DNA of 64,000 nucleotides, taken from Pomacea canaliculata. Its lineage: Eukaryota; Mollusca; Gastropoda; Architaenioglossa; Ampullariidae. The stretch lies in assembly GCF_003073045.1 (NCBI RefSeq), contig NC_037590.1:22656449-22720448 (forward strand). The letters are read 5' to 3'. Below, one piece after another: positions 47,820 to 61,090 of this stretch. Positions within the stretch are counted from its first letter, which is position 1. Every line of letters starts with the position of its first letter. A program made the position numbers and the translations under genes. The notes below the pieces were generated by a model. The model was not told the origin of the DNA and did no database searches. It saw only the letters and a list, made by a program, of their open reading frames with translations.

Positions 47820-48330
47820 CGTCGTTTTAAACGTAAATATTTTAGCTTTTAAAAAAGTTATAAATTGAAGCTTTTTAATTTGTTTCTGTTGTATCTTGAA
47901 TGCACCTATAAACTAAGTACCAAAAGCAAATAACTAATTAATACTTAGAATAAACAGCTGGATTAAAACAGTTAACATAAAAAAGATTTACTATAACAAA
48001 GAAATAATACACTAAAAGTAATAAAATGAAATATCAAACTAAAATACAGTAACATATATATATATGGAAAAACACAAAACCTTTAATTTTCACTTAGTCT
48101 TACTTAATCAAAAGTAATAAAACAATTTTATTTTAATATGGATTAAAAGAAAAATTGTTAAAACATTTTATAATGAAATAAGTGACTGTAGCAAATAAGT
48201 TTTTAAAAAAAATTAAAAAATAATAGTGAAGAAGAAAATTATATGCGGTTACTATAGCCTCTAATCTCAGAGTAATGTTTTTCACTCTTTGATGAGGTTT
48301 TGCTTAAAAGATTGATGTTCTAAGAAAACA
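47820..48330. other. A/T-rich desert
   Basis: About 500 bp of very A/T-rich, partly repetitive A- and T-tract DNA with no coding sign, bordered on both sides by CpG-containing DNA (47300-47760 and 48400-48510). Confidence 0.6.
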
Positions 48331-49431
48331 TATAATGATATTTAATAATGATGAGTGCTTATTGGAATCTCTAATGCGGCAGGAAAATGATTATTCTACG
48401 TACGCTTCCTGGCAACGACTTGTATCGACGTGGCGGCGAGTATAGCATGCAGTTCCATGAGCTACCCGTTCCCGTGCTTGTATCCCCTCGCGCTAGCACT
48501 GAATCTTTATTCATTACAGACGTTCTGGCATTTATAAGTTCTAAAATGTTTCTTGAGTAAATCTATCAGAAAAATAGGTATTTCTGCAAAGGTATGGTTA
48601 ACGCCTATTGAAATCTATGCTTATCGATCGACTTGCTTTTTATTTGTTCAAGCGGTTAAAAACTGGGGCGCGTAGGGTCGAGGGAGAACGTACACACTTC
48701 TTCACGTGATAAAGGCCCGTTTTTTTCCCTCCGTTTTGTATACGTTTTACGTAATAACAGTTAAGAAGTAAAGTGCTTACTTTCAAGGAATAGTACTTTA
48801 GTGCCATAAAAAAAAATTCAGTCGTTGATCTATATATGGATTGTAGGCTTTGTAGCACATGATTTTATACTCATTTGTACTGCTCTTTTGTTGCTCGAGT
48901 CATTTAGTGATTCTAGTAGAAACATCTTTCCTGATCAAGGATTAAATACGGTTGATATTCAGACAGACAGTATCAGTACAAATAAGTTTATATGGTCGAC
49001 CGTTTGCGAACGTATACGTACTACAATTAAAACGTATACATATATCGTGTGTATCGACGTAAGACTCTATGTAAGGTGTCTTTTTATTACTTTTATGTGA
49101 TTAAACCGGAAAGTTTGTATACACCTCCCACAGGTGCTAGCAATCCAGTAATACAATTTCGTCAGACCGCTAGTTTTCTTCAGGTAAGCGTTATGACCTT
49201 CATTTGCATAACCTTTGATACATATACACAGCTTGAAGCGAAACATTTTTAGTCGAAGAAAAATATAGATACATATGCTTTAGCTGGTAGATAATCATTT
49301 CTTTTATCATAAATTGAAACTATTATAACGAGGCGATCAGCTAGCTACAAAAAGTTCTGTACAAAAATAGGAAGAACAAACTGTCAGAGATGCAGTAAAG
49401 TATACAAGTTATTTACCCGGATTTTACGTGA

Positions 49432-49504
49432 GCCCGGTTAGCTCAGTCGGTAGAGCATCAGACTTTTAATCTGAGGGTCGTGGGTTCAAGTCCCACATTG
49501 GGCG
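49432..49504 (+). tRNA. tRNA-Lys(UUU), copy 1
   Basis: 73 nt without CCA. Acceptor stem GCCCGGT pairs with ATTGGGC (one G-U pair from the T, one more G-U), D arm with GCTCAGTCGGTAGAGC, anticodon stem TCAGA/TCTGA around loop CTTTTAA with anticodon TTT, and T arm GTGGG-TTCAAGT-CCCAC fully paired. The discriminator base is G. A T8 run 10 nt downstream is a Pol III terminator. No intron. Confidence 0.97.
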
Positions 49505-50769
49505 GAAGTACTTTTTTTTCCCACCCCATCAGATCTTTTGAGGAAAAAGTGCTTGTTTTTCAAAACAATTGATGTGCTTGAGTGCCTCACGATTAAATCA
49601 GACCTGAAATAAATGGAGCTTTCAAGTCAAACACTTAAATCCCTACAACCGGAAATTCAACAGTTATATATACTTGCAGTTTCTTGCGCAATTAATTTAT
49701 GCACTTTGTAAGGGAGAAAGTAACGTTATACAATTCTCATTTCCCAAGGATAAGGCAAGATGATAACTTGCCACAAAAATCGGAACAATTGCTTCCGATA
49801 TATAAGCTGCGCACCATTACTTCGATCGATGTCTTCGTTGGGGTGGTGGGTATCTTTTCAGATGGCACCACGTTTCATCGAGTTCTCTTTTACGTACACG
49901 TACAGAGTGATGGGTATCTAATGCAAATCACTACGGCAAATAATACGAAATACCTAACTGAAGGGAGTAGAAAGAGACTGATTATGATTTTTTAATGATT
50001 TTTTTTTATCTTTGATTGCCCGATAATGCACGATTTGTCAAAAACAGGTGATTTAATTGCATGGAAGGCTAGATACGATAAACACTGACATCTAAAATGT
50101 GTTACATAACTGACAACCTTCATTACTGTGCACCCATTGCCAGTTTTCTTCTCCCCCTCCCTTTTCATTGCCACGACAGCCACATATAGGACGAAACGCG
50201 CAACGCTCGATCTGCTCGGGGAGAGCACTCCAAAATTTGCACGCATGTAACCTCGACTTCTTCGTCCTGCCTCATCTTGGAGACCATCTCATTAGTTATT
50301 GATGTTTACATTCAGTCCCGACAATCCACGAGTTTGTTTCACTGACGACCTCTGGCTACCAGATTTAATTTCTTTTTGTGACCTTAATTAGTCTGTGTGT
50401 GTGTGTTAAATGTCATACGTGATGTAGTGCAACTGCAGCGGTTTGCTAGAATCCTTCGGATGTTAATTTGCCCTTGAAAGTGCTACTGACAGAAATTTGC
50501 CAATAAACGTTTCGGTCAGAAAAATGTGTGTCTGTGTGTGTGAGAGAGACGGCGACAGACACAGACAGTAGGATCGAGGGAGTTAAAAAAAGGAAAGCGG
50601 AAAAGTCATGATGTGACTTCTCTCATCACATTACCTTTGCGTATGTTTGCAATATTTAGCTTTTAATAACTTACTGGTTTCACAATGCATTTACATGTAT
50701 TTCATTCAGACGATTCATAGTCCATAAGCCCTAAGCAGTACAATTTTAGTTAATGGATCAAAAATGTGA
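49505..50769. other. Spacer between the tRNA-Lys genes
   Basis: Nothing recognised apart from GT and GAGA microsatellite stretches near 50395 and 50525-50560. Confidence 0.5.
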
Positions 50770-50842
50770 GCCCGGTTAGCTCAGTCGGTAGAGCATCAGA
50801 CTTTTAATCTGAGGGTCGCGGGTTCAAGTCCCACATCGGGCG
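50770..50842 (+). tRNA. tRNA-Lys(UUU), copy 2
   Basis: 73 nt, same anticodon and D arm as copy 1, differing at two positions. The acceptor stem is better paired (ATCGGGC), but the T stem is GCGGG against CCCAC, so one C-A mismatch. TTTTT follows 5 nt downstream. Probably functional, though the mismatch makes this less sure than for copy 1. Both genes are preceded by GTGA. Confidence 0.93.
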
Positions 50843-53800
50843 ATATCATTTTTCTTGAATGTTTGTTTATATAATTATGTCTGGATATGTACTTCATTGG
50901 CTTCTAAAAATTCATTAAAAATATGTATTATGGTACGGGAAGAAAAAATTTTCAAATGTTTCAATGTACTGAAAGCTGCCTACCAGAGGTCCTTTGTGCC
51001 AGCAGACATCACCATCCTAAATAAAGGCACAAGGACTCACGAGGAATCAAACACAGTCTGTTGAGAAGGGGGTGCTTCAGCCATCACCTTGTTGAATGTT
51101 TCGAACAAATAATAATGTATCTTTACTCCTAACTGTGTTAGATGTCTGTATGAGTATGTATGCCTTCCCTTGTGAGCAAAAGAAAAATTTCTGTCTTGGG
51201 TCTCCTCGACAGACAATAGTCTGATTTGATTTGATTATCAGGTGTTTGAAGAAAAATGTTGTCTTTTCATCAAACACAAGCACCGTTGTCTTGTCTTGAA
51301 ACGGTTGTTCGATTTTAAAGTTATGGTCGAAACATATTCGATTTTCCAGATAGTGGTTGTACATTTCTGACCAAGCATAAGAAGTAGTAGACGTTACGCG
51401 GACTAGACACATGCGACGTTAATTGCGATGCTCCCCGTGACTCCACAAAAAAACATGTTTACTGATTTGTTTTAATTACCCCATTCGCTTTTGCTTGCGG
51501 CCTATTCCCGTTTTCTAGGACAAACAGACCTGACAGACCAGCATCTTCAGGAGCACTTTAAAAGAAATCACTCTCCTTGAACCTTTGGTTCTGCCAAAGC
51601 AATTACTTCAAGAAAGGGTCGTTCTGAAAAAGGTTCAAGAAAGACGAAAAATGCGAACAGCACACCTTTTTCAGTTTCTTCTGACGTCGTCCATTGTTCC
51701 TTTATCTGGTTCTGGCTGCAGCGAGGCGCTTGCCCAGAAAGTCTACTGCGGCTTATCGCTACAGTGTCAGTGGCGTACACTTTTATTGCCTGGGAAGTCG
51801 GCCTGCATGTTGCCAAGCCTATTCCCATGCCAGACGCATCAAGGGGGGCCATTAGCACAGTCCGAAAACTCTCTCGGCGTTGTTGCCGCACGACACAGAT
51901 AATCATCATCATCAGCAGCAGCAGCCTGCAAGCCTTGCGTTGCGCAGTATTGCTCTGTGGCACCGTCGCACGTGCATCGCGTAGCAATGATGAGTTCATC
52001 TTCTGCCCTCCCTCCCCCTCCGGTTCGGCGCACCGTCGTAAGCAGGTCTTGCATATTCATGGTAGGGCAGAAGAGGCTAAATTGAAGCCTCTCACAGTTC
52101 GTTTCCCATCGCGATGCCATGACATGCTCCGATGAGAACAGTAAAGCGGCTGACCCACTAGGAAGTATCGCCTAAATTGACTCCCTCCCTCCCGATCCCC
52201 TCATGCAAAGCTTCATTTGCCATGGAGACCAGACGCATCAGCAAAGGCTGAGAGGAGCAAACAATGAAGAATCGTTCAATTTAAACCATAAATTGGAATT
52301 GTTTGAATTCTCCACTCCACAAATGGAGAGGAAGGTTGGCTCTCTTTATTGAACGTCGACATGTGGAAAGCATCTCTTCTAGTCCTTTCACTCCTGTCAT
52401 GGGGGGAAAAAAAGGAGAGACTATTGATCAAATGGCTTAGCGTTTTTATTGTATTGAACGCATTTTCATCAGACAATCTGGAAGCTCCCATACGCTGTAC
52501 TCACCGCCCTGAAATCGCCAGCAGCCTCGGTCTGGTCGCTGCTACGGTCGCAGGACGAGATTTGCTAAAGCTGTTACTCGTATCATTATCGCAGGCGGCA
52601 CTTATTTCCACGATAAATACGGGTAGTCTGGAAAAGCCTTTTCGAAGTTTGACCTCTCTCAAGGCGTCGCATTACACAAACTCCCCACGCCGCCCCCGCC
52701 GCCCCCGCCCCCCACTTCCCGCACCCGCTCTTTTATTTATTCCGCCGCCGCCCCACCAGTGAGCTTTTAGCACGAGTGGTATAGCGGGCCCAGCGCGGGC
52801 GTAACAAGCAAGTTCTGTCATGCGCTCCACGAGGCTAATACAGCGGTCGATAAATCTCCAGAAAAAAAAATGATACATAAAAAATGTCGACTGCAGACCT
52901 TCGGTGAGCGGCGGCTGCGCGCATGCTGTGCCTATGAATAATACAAATGTTGTCCTTTCGCCTGTGACACGTTGCGACTTGAGAAAACAGATTTGTGTAA
53001 CGTGTTTGGTGGGGAAGCAGGTCGGTAGCCCAACGAGAATTCGAAAGCAACCATTTTGCGTTATGGAACAGAAAATGAAAGGTAAAGAAAATATAAAAGA
53101 AAGACTGCTTTCTTTGTCGCAAACTCTCTAGCTGCCCTTAATTTTCAGTAACTGATTGTCTAGAACTGTTGAGCCTACCTTTTTGCGCGCTGCGTAATGA
53201 ACTCGGCTATTAACGCGAGATTTCACGTGCTCTGCCGAGATCGTGGTGATGCATCCTCTCGGATTCTGCAGCATAGCTCCCCTCCATACTCTCCCCAGAC
53301 GACCCTTAACCATAATCTTATTCAGGGGCTGGTTTTGTTATCATTGCGGATGTTGAAGGCCAAAGATGCCGCCAAGCCAGATTCTATCCAGGAAAGATCT
53401 TTTTAAGCATTCAAGAGTACGTTGGTCTGTTCGTTGGTCTATTCTTGCTGTCCTTCTCTCTCGCTCACCTCCAACCGACCCTTGCTAGGATGTTGTAGAT
53501 TCCTGTTGAAGTGTAACTGCGACATATTTAGCAATATATATATCATCAAAGCTGCGTGAAATGAGCTCAGTGGCAGCTAGCCAAGCGTAAACATTTACAG
53601 ACAGCATTCTGTAACTGCGTTTGAATAGCGCTGTGTGTGAGTGCGCGCGTGCTGAGTAAGAAATGTGACAACAATCCTATCAAACCACCTTTTTTTCTAT
53701 GGCGAAGCTGGTCTCTAGTATTGACTTTGTTTTTCGCCGCAACCGTGAAAGCTATTTCTGTTTCTCATTTGCCAGACAAGGCGGATTGTGGGCGGGGGAA

Positions 53801-56800
53801 GGGGACTGTATCTGAATGTCGATAAAACCCAGAGGCTACTCGCGAAGAATATTCCTTTAATAAAGTTAGCGCGCGTGTGGTGTATTCACACAAAGTAAAC
53901 ATTTCCGTGCTTGTTGATGAACCAGAGGACCAATCAACTATAATTTAACGCTGGCAATTACAAATAGAAACACGCGGTTTTTCACTTTATAAAAGGAAGA
54001 AATTAACGTCTTCATAAAAATCAAACAAACAAAACAACAACAACAAGCAGTTTTTATCATATCACCTGATTTTTGCCCCATTTCCAAGTATAACTTGCTC
54101 ACGAGAACACTGCGACCCCTGTAGCTGAAAGCAGTACTGTCAGATATCATCACTTATGTGGTCAGGACGTAGGCTGCGTAGTAGGCAAGCCTACACGATA
54201 CACCACACCTAATGTTGCATGAAGTAGGAAGCGACAGTCCATCTCAAGAAGAAACCATTTCATTTTGTGGGCAGACTTGACGCTGCTTGGTGGGCAGAAA
54301 GAGAACTCGGTACTCCAAAGATTCTCTGTGGAGGGACAGAATAAGGTAAGCCTACTGAAGCCCGACAGTATCCTTAGAGAAGATGCAGGAATGCGAGGAA
54401 CGAAAACTTGCCCCTTATTCAGTCGTCCCTGAACCACTTAGCGAGCCCTCTAGGCTGGTCAAGCATTAGAGCTAACGTTTAATCCCGCGACAGCAGCAGG
54501 AAGTAAGGCATAAGTGTCTGATGACAGGAGCGTAGTGTAACCACGGACCTTCACTGAAGCATGAGAGGTTATTGGAAAATTAGGTTGGTGGAAGAAAAAG
54601 TAGCTAAAATTTATAACAATCATTTACACTTTAGCTGCACTGTTCTTTCAAGAACATCTTAAATTTCCTATTTGGAGGTTTTTTTTTTACAATTATGTAA
54701 TAACAAAAATGCAACACAGTTTGCCAGGTTAACGGAACTCATAACGCAAGAGGTAAAACCAACAAAAAAGCAACAAAAACCAGAATGTTTTTGAGACTGT
54801 TGAAATGCTAATAATAACATGTAAAGCGGAATTGTTGAGGGTCAAGAGATTAAAGGAGACTGCCAGTAAGGGTTCATCGAGTGAAGGGTGAGAAATAAAG
54901 GTCTTCTGCGCGTTCAGTACTGCAGATAACAGTATTTATTTCTTCGGCTGGTCCAGGTATTATATTCTAGCACAAAGACTTACCTAAATAAAATAAATGC
55001 TATAAACTAACGCCCAAATTTCCCAACACAGCAACCTATAACGGCGAATCGTCAATAATTCGAGATTACCACAACGTCTTGCTTTTTTTCCGGTTCTTTA
55101 TTAGAGATGACGACGATTTAGGTAAAGGTGGGGAGGAGAGAGTTGGTAGCGGGCGTGGGGGAGGGAGTGGGGAATAAAAGACTAGAGGCGACAAACAGAA
55201 GAACTGAAGAAAGGTCGCCAAGCCTTGGGACTTGCAGCACCCAACTTCGCCCAGAGGAGTGGATCTCTTGTGTTGTTATGGCCAATGCATCCTCGGCTGT
55301 TCTTTAATTCCCCGATTTTCGGGTCATGCCTCCACGCCCACCATCCCTACTCCCTTCCTCCACTACAGCGCTCGCGACTGGCCGCCGCCGCTAGGGAGAT
55401 CGATACTACGAGGGAGGGTAAAGATGGGGGTCAGATCATCAGAGAAACCGTTAGCCTCCCACCAAGTTACGCTGACAGGCTTACAGGGCTGGGGATGGTG
55501 GGTGGTAACTGGTAGGTGAACGATGCCGCCTCTCCCACCTCAGAGCTAGCTCTCTCTTACAGAACCTGACAGCCAGCACGTGGATGTGTCGGTGTTTCAA
55601 GATACAAATTTCAGTCGGTCACGTGACCCACTGTCAATCCTCGTTTACTTAGAACGAAGAGTATCAACTACAAGAAGACACAATCGCTGACCAAAGAGAC
55701 AGTTAATGGATACAAGGGAAAAAAATCGCTGCTAAAGTCTTGGCGCCGTTCCGACGGGGCTCTTGACAACACCACTATTTTTAAAGTCATCCTGACAACA
55801 ATTTTAGATGACTTTCATTCTCCCCGCCATGCACGTCGGGGACCTAACCCTAGTTCATCTTAATTTGTGCCTTTGACCCTTATGCGTAATGTCGTTTTGA
55901 GTTGTACGTGGGACATACGAACATCACCTCTCATTTTATACATATTTGTTGGTAAAAACAGCTTGGGAACGACACATAGATAACTCAGGGATTCTGGCCA
56001 CTTCATCCCAGAATATTTACTAGAAGCCTGGGTTAGCAGTCTTGGTTTGACGTCAAACAGTAACCCTCCCTTCCCAACAAGCTCTGCTCGCGGAGTACAT
56101 GAGGACAATGTGACACCTCTTAATACAAGCTCCGAGGTTACGACCCGCTGTTAGAGGAGATAAATATGGTGTTTGGACTTGACTCCCAGCGTTTCTCGTT
56201 CTGCGGGGTTTATTTAAAATCGATGCTGCTGGTGGAAATAGAGTACCTCGTGTTATTTTTGCATTTTCTATACAAGTCTGAGTTTAGTTTCGTACGCCTT
56301 TGCGTCTCATTTTCGTATATGAATGCACATTTCGGAGGGTGAGCTAGCCTTGGGGCATTGGAGCTCGCGAACCCAACCCACGAAGAGGAGGAGAAGGGGG
56401 AAAGGTGGCGGGTAAAAATGCCGGTGGTCGCTGCGGCTTACGACGGTCGTTTAGCGACTCGTGGCCTCAGTAGTTCATCAATAGCCGTGGGTGGCGGGAT
56501 GAGTGGACGCCTGATTACAAGCCTGATGGGCCGACGCGAGCCAGCCTGGTCACGTGGCCTGATGCTCTTCCGACTTCGATTAGGCGATGAGGAGAAGCGT
56601 GGCAGGTTTCCGTCGCTCACTCCTGCAATGTTTCGTTCTGTATATGTGTATAAGCGGTTCACCCTCTCATCGTGTCATGTTTGCTCTCTCGCTGAACTCG
56701 CGGGGAGCAACCAGCAGGAAAGACTCGAAGAGGAAATGGCTTTTTCACCTCCCACAACGACTACTGAATGGAAGCATCAAGAGCAGCTTAATGACAACAG

Positions 56801-59609
56801 TAATGTTTTTCAATCCTAGTGTGCAAGTATTTCACCCTGAAAAGTCCCTTAGGGGCGTGCGGCAGCCAGCGTTAGAAGGTTCAGATCTCATCTCCTGGCA
56901 CTCCTGCTTCTCTCTCTAGATATCGCACCTATTCACAGGGCTGGAGGTCGAGGTTCTCGACATTGGTTGCTCCCATTTCCCACACCCACCCCAGCACCGT
57001 CTCTCCCTCTAGTGCAAAATCGCTTGTAGTTGGAAGTATTTGTCAACCAAATTAAACCAACTAATCAAGGTCACAGCTGATTGACACAGTGGGACACTAA
57101 TTGATGGTAGCTCTTTCCTCATCAACAGATTCAGTTGATCTATCTCAAAAGTATACTGTCTCCTTAGCCCACAAAAAAAAGATAGCAAGTATATATTTAT
57201 ATAGCTCTCTCTCTCTTTATACCTGACCATCTATACGACCTCTTTATCTAAAAATCTAAAAACATATGTTTGCTCGCTCTCCATTGAAAAATACATCACG
57301 GTTCCACCTGAGCTTTTTGCGGAAATTAGAGCAGAACGAACTGATACGCTTAAATGAATCTTATAAACATATGACTGTTCAAGAGATTTTTATCTTGATT
57401 TATTCAAAGCTCGTCTGAACTTGCACACACAGATACAACCGATTTATAATTCACTTGAGTATACAACCGCTAAGGATAGGTGGTGGTTGTGATGCAGGGC
57501 GGGGAGGAATATACATATACATAAAGAAGGTAGCGGTGTGTGTAGGGGGTGGGTACGTGGGAGAGCTCTCCGTTGTGATCACAACTCCCCCTTAACAATT
57601 ACATCTCCGTAAGGTTAAAATGTGAGATTTTATCAACTACCATATGTTTCGGTTAGAAGCAATCAGAGCTAGGCTATATGTTGGAGACAAATACGGTTCG
57701 ATAAGTCTAATAAAGAGCAGACTCAGGAACTATAGTGCGACTGTCTGCAACACGAATCTAATTAGATTTCTTCGGAACTGGATCAAATGTGCGCAGACGC
57801 AGATTATCTCTTCGCTACAATCTAGCAGCATCTACATCCAAATTAGATTAAATCTTTATAGCATAGTCTAACCATATGTAGTTCTTTAATCCGGTCTTGT
57901 ACGCCGTCCCGCGTGAGACCTACATTACAACGGAAGCAGCAAGCACGCTAGCTGCCTCTCAAAAGGCCAGCAGTTAGCGAGAGACGTGAAGCCGGCGATT
58001 GTCAGAATAAATAAGCTGTTGAACTGGCTTCCGACAAAATGAGCGTTCCAGGAGGCAAAAACGCGCATGTGAGTCAGTCATACTCGTAATCAAGTAACAA
58101 GTATATATAGCATGTCAGCGAGCTTTAGTTGTTGTGTTAAATCGTGTTGAAACTGGTTTGCCAACGTCAACGTGATACCGTTTTTCTTTTTTTTTTTTTT
58201 TTTCTCCAAACAAGGATTCCTTGATCGAGTATTTTTCATGCTACTTACTCCTTTTCACACACACCGCTCTAACTAAAGTGAGGACTCACTGAGGAGAAGT
58301 GAGAAATGGATCGCTTATCATCATGAGCCAATCAAATCACAGCTTCCTCCCGGCTCGGACAAATTGTTTCACCGAGAGCAGAGTGAGGAGAAAATGGGTC
58401 AGTACGTAAGGTGCTGCGGCTAAATCTAAAAAGATAATTTATCATTGCAATTTTCTTAGTATTAAGCTTTATCTTCAAAAAAGCAAACGACATAAATTGT
58501 TTAATCATCGATTCGTATTCGTATTTCCCCGTATTTCTTGTAGATTTCGGGGTTTTCTTGCTGCCATGTATGTAAATTCTCCTAACGAAGGGATTCTCCG
58601 AATGTGTTGTGGTCGGCAGCCATATTTGAAAAAGACGGCTTCATCTTGCTCGACAACTGCCATACTTGAATTTCATCTAATTTTCCTGATTGACTGGAAA
58701 ACTGTTGTGGCATCATACTTTTGTGAATTGTAGATAAACATTAACTGATTAAGTATTTTTTATTGTTCGATTTTCATCTTGGGTGAGTATACTTTAAAAT
58801 GTGCATTATGTATTGCATTCCGCGGGTTAATTTTCGGCCTCTTCGTTGTAAACAATCCCACCTTGAGATTAAAAAACTGCGTTTCTAGATATATAACTGC
58901 TTTATTTGCCAAGTTCTGGCGACAGACAAAGACATAAGTGTATGCCGATTTATCAACACTTGTGTTAATATGTCCGGAATCGAGAGATTCTGAAAAAAAA
59001 ATTGTTAGAGTAAGGTAAAATATCCGCCATCTTGATACACAGACTGCTGCTGCAGTGCTTACCGTTTTGTCATTTTCCTCAGGTTTTCATTGTTATACAG
59101 CAGTAAAATAACATATACATATTATTAATGCATGAAAAAGATATTTAGAAGATAGTTTTCTTCAAGTCAAATTGATATATATTTTTTGTTACCGTCTCAT
59201 TGTCCTGAGTCTTGTTGAAATGTTTCTTTGTTCACCGGCAACAACCGTGGATTTTTTTTAAAGTTCACTTTATTTGGGAATAAGTTTGAATGTATTAATT
59301 TATAATTTAAAAATTGAAGAATTAAATTTTTAATGCTTTACATTTAAAAAAAATCTTTTCAGATGTGGTCTCCCTGCTGTTTTCATTTTCACAAGGAGTG
59401 GAAATGTCAACCATTCAGAGCGAGGACGACGACAGCGATGCACCTTGTTTTCACTGGTTAAAAGCAGACGGATGACATTCAGTCTATTTTTTCTAGCAAT
59501 GCGAACAACCCGCCTAAACGTGTGTATAACTTTCTTTGTGGAAATTTCTTTCTTACTTCGTCAACAGACTATATATTTTTGTGACTGTTAAGCTCCGGCA
59601 GAAGCCATA
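50843..59609. other. ADK-KAT6 intergenic region, right part
   Basis: About 8.8 kb, with GC-rich patches (51,560-52,760; 55,080-55,560; 56,340-56,900) and A/T-rich stretches. Open frames in the GC-rich patches (such as 56358-56819 plus, 51585-51902 plus) show no domain or conserved motif. Regulatory DNA for KAT6 is likely here but cannot be pinpointed. The last 200 bp probably include the KAT6 5' leader. Confidence 0.45.
56878..56950 (+). mobile_element. SINE family 2, copy 4 (B-box part)
   Basis: GGTTCAGATCTCATCTC is identical to the start of the copy at 39397, followed by a decayed body and CACAGGGCTGG. The 3' block is missing. Confidence 0.6.
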
Positions 59610-59666
59610 ATGGCGCGCGACAGAGTTGCGTATTGCTACTTGTTGAGAGACAGACTGTCAACGTAG
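59610..59666 (+). promoter_or_regulatory. Upstream ORF in the KAT6 leader
   Basis: ATAATGG context (A at -3, G at +4) starts an 18-codon frame (MARDRVAYCY...) that ends in TAG 32 nt before the KAT6 ATG. If the transcript includes it, it would be expected to dampen KAT6 translation. Whether it lies in the transcript is not known. Confidence 0.45.
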
Positions 59667-59698
59667 ACGAAAGGCGCGGGTCATTCAAAATTGCCAGC

Positions 59699-60307
59699 AT
59701 GGTGAAGGAGAACGAAACAAATCACGTCCAGGCAAATGCCACATATACAGCATGGCTGTTACAGGCTATAGCCAAAATCAAACAGCAGAAACAGCGTCCC
59801 AACGAAGAGCGGATATGCAATGCTATACAGGCCAACCACAAAGTGACCCGAGACGCTATTTTGGAGCAGCTTTCCCTTGCGGTAAAGGATGGAAGCATTT
59901 TAGCAGTGCAGAACAAAGGTATTACTTCATACAAAGATCCCAGCTCCCTTTGCCAGTTACAGACGCGCAGTTTGGAAGTCACACCTCAAACTGATCTCAC
60001 CAAGGTGGTTATTCGATCTGTACGTGAACTTGGGGAAAAGGGTGGATCAACTATTCGTAGCATTGAGAAGTACATCAAGAGCAGCTACCGTATCACCTTT
60101 TTGGATGGTGCTAATCTCAACCACTTGTTGAAGGTACAGATTAAGAGAATTGTGAAAAATGGACATTTGAAACAAGAAGGTGCCCATCTGAAGCTGGGAA
60201 CTTCAAGTACTTCTGACACAAGCAATGGTGTTTCAGCCTCAAAATCTGTTAAAGTTAACGAGGACATAGACCTCAATGACATCATACTGCCATTTGAAAG
60301 ACATAGG
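59699..60307 (+). CDS. KAT6: KAT6 (MOZ/MORF-type) histone acetyltransferase, first coding exon
   Basis: KAT6A/B are MYST-family acetyltransferases of histone H3 working in a complex with BRPF proteins. This exon gives 203 residues in phase 0. Residues 16-81 match the N-terminal SAMD1-like winged helix of human KAT6A (YTEWILEAIKKVKKQKQRP in human, YTAWLLQAIAKIKQQKQRP here; also EERICNA and VKDG-IL). Residues about 98-167 are the H15-like winged helix (GGST-RSIE). The start ATG has G at +4 and gives MVKEN, matching human MVKLAN. Donor GTGAGT at 60308. PHD fingers and the MYST domain must lie beyond 64000. Which vertebrate paralogue it corresponds to cannot be said; invertebrates usually have one. 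It follows ADK on the same strand. Confidence 0.93.
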
Positions 60308-60948
60308 GTGAGTTTTATTTTCATTATTATGAAAGAAAAGACTTTCATTGTGGTTAGCTGTATGTGGCTTGTTTCACATTTTGTAATTTTCATTTGTTTT
60401 TATAGTATTACATTTCAGTTTAAGTTTTAGAGTATGAAAAAGTAGCCTATAGTTTTTAACTTTAAATCATTAATTTCTTCTTCAATAGTTTTTAAAAAAA
60501 ATAAATAATCAAGGGCTGTCACAGTATTGCATAGTTTTGTTTGCATGCATGAAAAAAACCTTTTGATGTTTAAAGAAAAAAGAACAATATATGGAAATCT
60601 AAAACAGTCTGTTAAAAAGTACAAAGCAAACTTTTTTCTTGGGAGTTAATACTGTAAAATTCTAGCTGCTTGAAGCTCAAATCATGCCTAACAGTATAAA
60701 ACTGACATTATCTGCAGTCCTGTAGACTGTAAAATGACATCTTATACATTATTTCCATCTAGCCATTTGCTTTTGTAACATTTCTAGTGCTGCATTTCTG
60801 ATTTGAAAAAACTTTTTTCCACAAAAAAGTTTAGCAGTCATATGGTATGTAGACAGAGATGATTAATATCAGAGGCAAGAGACCATTTGTAAACTCATTT
60901 TAGTTAGCATCACAGCAGTTGGCATTGCCTTACAGAGAACAGTGAAGA

Positions 60949-61090
60949 GCATTGATTTAGTGCTTCTCACCAATGAAAGCCATGTGGGCTGTACTCCCCA
61001 TTTCATAATAATGACATTGACCATGTGACTACAATTGAGCCTGAATAGCATCAAGGCTGATCAATACTGCTTTGATGGGGACTGAAATTC
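60949..61090 (+). mobile_element. Possible LINE endonuclease fragment
   Basis: Translation reads SIDLVLLTNESHVGCTPHF and, one frame over, NNDIDHVTTIE. This resembles the end of an APE-type endonuclease domain (LDLVLTN... then SDHD). Short and frame-broken. Confidence 0.35.

Larger units (their letters stand above)
43856..49431. other. ADK-KAT6 intergenic region, left part
   Basis: No host protein gene recognised. The first part is probably ADK 3' UTR; a canonical AATAAA soon after the stop was not seen. It holds SINE and LINE ends listed separately, a minus-strand stop-free stretch of 210 codons (44425-45057), and an A/T desert (47820-48330). Confidence 0.5.

Noticed and set aside
51585-52135. 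Overlapping open frames on both strands near 51.6-52.1 kb
   Set aside because: All are open because of GC-rich sequence. None has splice support or recognised motifs.
56358-56819. 153-codon plus-strand frame upstream of KAT6
   Set aside because: Composition follows the local GC-rich patch, overlapping frames on both strands are open, and no domain is visible.
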